Shown one piece after another: positions 63,755 through 64,000 of a stretch of DNA of 64,000 bases (positions are counted from its first letter, which is position 1; each line of letters starts with the position of its first letter). The position numbers and the translations under genes are program-made. The notes under the pieces are model-generated. The model did no database searches. It was not told the DNA's origin and saw nothing but the letters and a program-made list of their open reading frames with translations. Source of the DNA: Thermoanaerobaculia bacterium (GTDB taxonomy: Bacteria > Acidobacteriota > Thermoanaerobaculia > Multivoradales > J023). Where the stretch lies: the NCBI GenBank assembly GCA_030431255.1, contig JAUIJL010000002.1, forward strand, positions 496,001-560,000, in the 5' to 3' direction.

Positions 63755-64000
63755 TTAATGGGCCGCTGAGCCGTAGACCTTCTCGCCCGCTTCCACCGCC
63801 AACGCCAACCGATTTTCGGGAGTCGGGAGGGGACATGTGGCGAAGGGGGTGAACACACATGGCGGGTTGTAGGCGCGATTGAAATCCACCACCAGCTTGC
63901 CTTCTGCCCCGGCTCCACCCCCATCCGCGAATTGAGCGTAGACGAATCGGCCGCCGCCATAGGTGGTTTTGGTGTTGGTTTGATCCCCGAATACGAACCA
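63755..64000 (-). CDS. DUF1684 domain protein, C-terminal part (5' end outside window)
   Basis: The last 81 codons of a gene whose start is beyond the right edge. The sequence YGGGRFVYAQF, LVVDFNRAYNPPCVFTPFAT and CPLPTPENRLALAVEAGEK matches the C-terminal hallmark of DUF1684. The stop is TAA at 63757-63755. Function of the family is unknown. It would be transcribed toward prfC on the same strand, about 115 bases upstream. Confidence 0.9.
   Translation of the reverse strand, partial: WFVFGDQTNTKTTYGGGRFVYAQFADGGGAGAEGKLVVDFNRAYNPPCVFTPFATCPLPTPENRLALAVEAGEKVYGSAAH

Overview
The window is GC-rich, densely packed bacterial chromosome. It most resembles a marine Acidobacteriota genome, plausibly Thermoanaerobaculia-like. 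That placement is inferred from gene content: an acidobacterial-type ECF sigma factor next to a Ser/Thr kinase, a VWFA-related secreted protein of the acidobacterial type, three Hanks-type kinases, two TonB-dependent receptors and many secreted peptidases. No rRNA, tRNA, phage, transposase or CRISPR array was seen, and both window edges cut genes (a sirtuin at the left, a DUF1684 protein at the right).

Layout. 1-5.5 kb: sirtuin end, then a minus-strand block with an FHA-GGDEF cyclase, ProC, proline dehydrogenase, an orphan PaaA/BoxB-like diiron oxygenase and a GNAT acetyltransferase. 5.8-12.7 kb: a plus-strand set with an ArsC/Spx-like selenoprotein, an ECF sigma factor, a membrane Ser/Thr kinase and a large ATPase/TPR protein. 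12.7-28.6 kb: minus-strand genes for a zinc peptidase, a hybrid histidine kinase, a TonB receptor, a kinase-M23-aminotransferase fusion, an M28 peptidase lipoprotein, an M9 collagenase and an ABC exporter. 28.6-40.7 kb: housekeeping and signalling genes (lipA, a cis-prenyltransferase, a YbdK-like ligase, fxsA, a PilZ protein, a four-module kinase, cca, a helical-repeat protein). 40.9-51.5 kb: PhyH dioxygenase, kinase-TolB propeller protein, cysK with a Cys-rich leader, an Lgt-like protein, thiD, a VWFA protein, a holin-like pair and a lipase. 51.5-64 kb: a degenerate GH3 with an M14 peptidase, arfB, yccF, a secretin-like protein, malQ, a FAN1-like nuclease, a TonB receptor, prfC and DUF1684.

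Three observations stand out. (1) The gene at 5812-6183 has an in-frame TGA exactly where ArsC/Spx proteins carry the first Cys of CxxC, followed by a SECIS-like hairpin with a GGUC loop, so it is very probably a selenoprotein that normal gene calling truncates. (2) The protein at 33892-36258 fuses a Ser/Thr kinase, a [2Fe-2S] ferredoxin domain, a catalytically degenerate class III cyclase domain and a globin, which suggests a gas- or redox-sensing kinase. (3) A 27-codon ORF with five clustered Cys codons, ending inside a hairpin, lies upstream of cysK and looks like a cysteine-responsive attenuator.

The proteolytic genes (collagenase, M28, M14, M23 fusion), proline catabolism and TonB receptors fit a heterotroph that degrades protein, including collagen-like protein. 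A phospho-lyase fusion related to hydroxylysine breakdown lies close to the collagenase and may belong to the same theme. This is inference from proximity.
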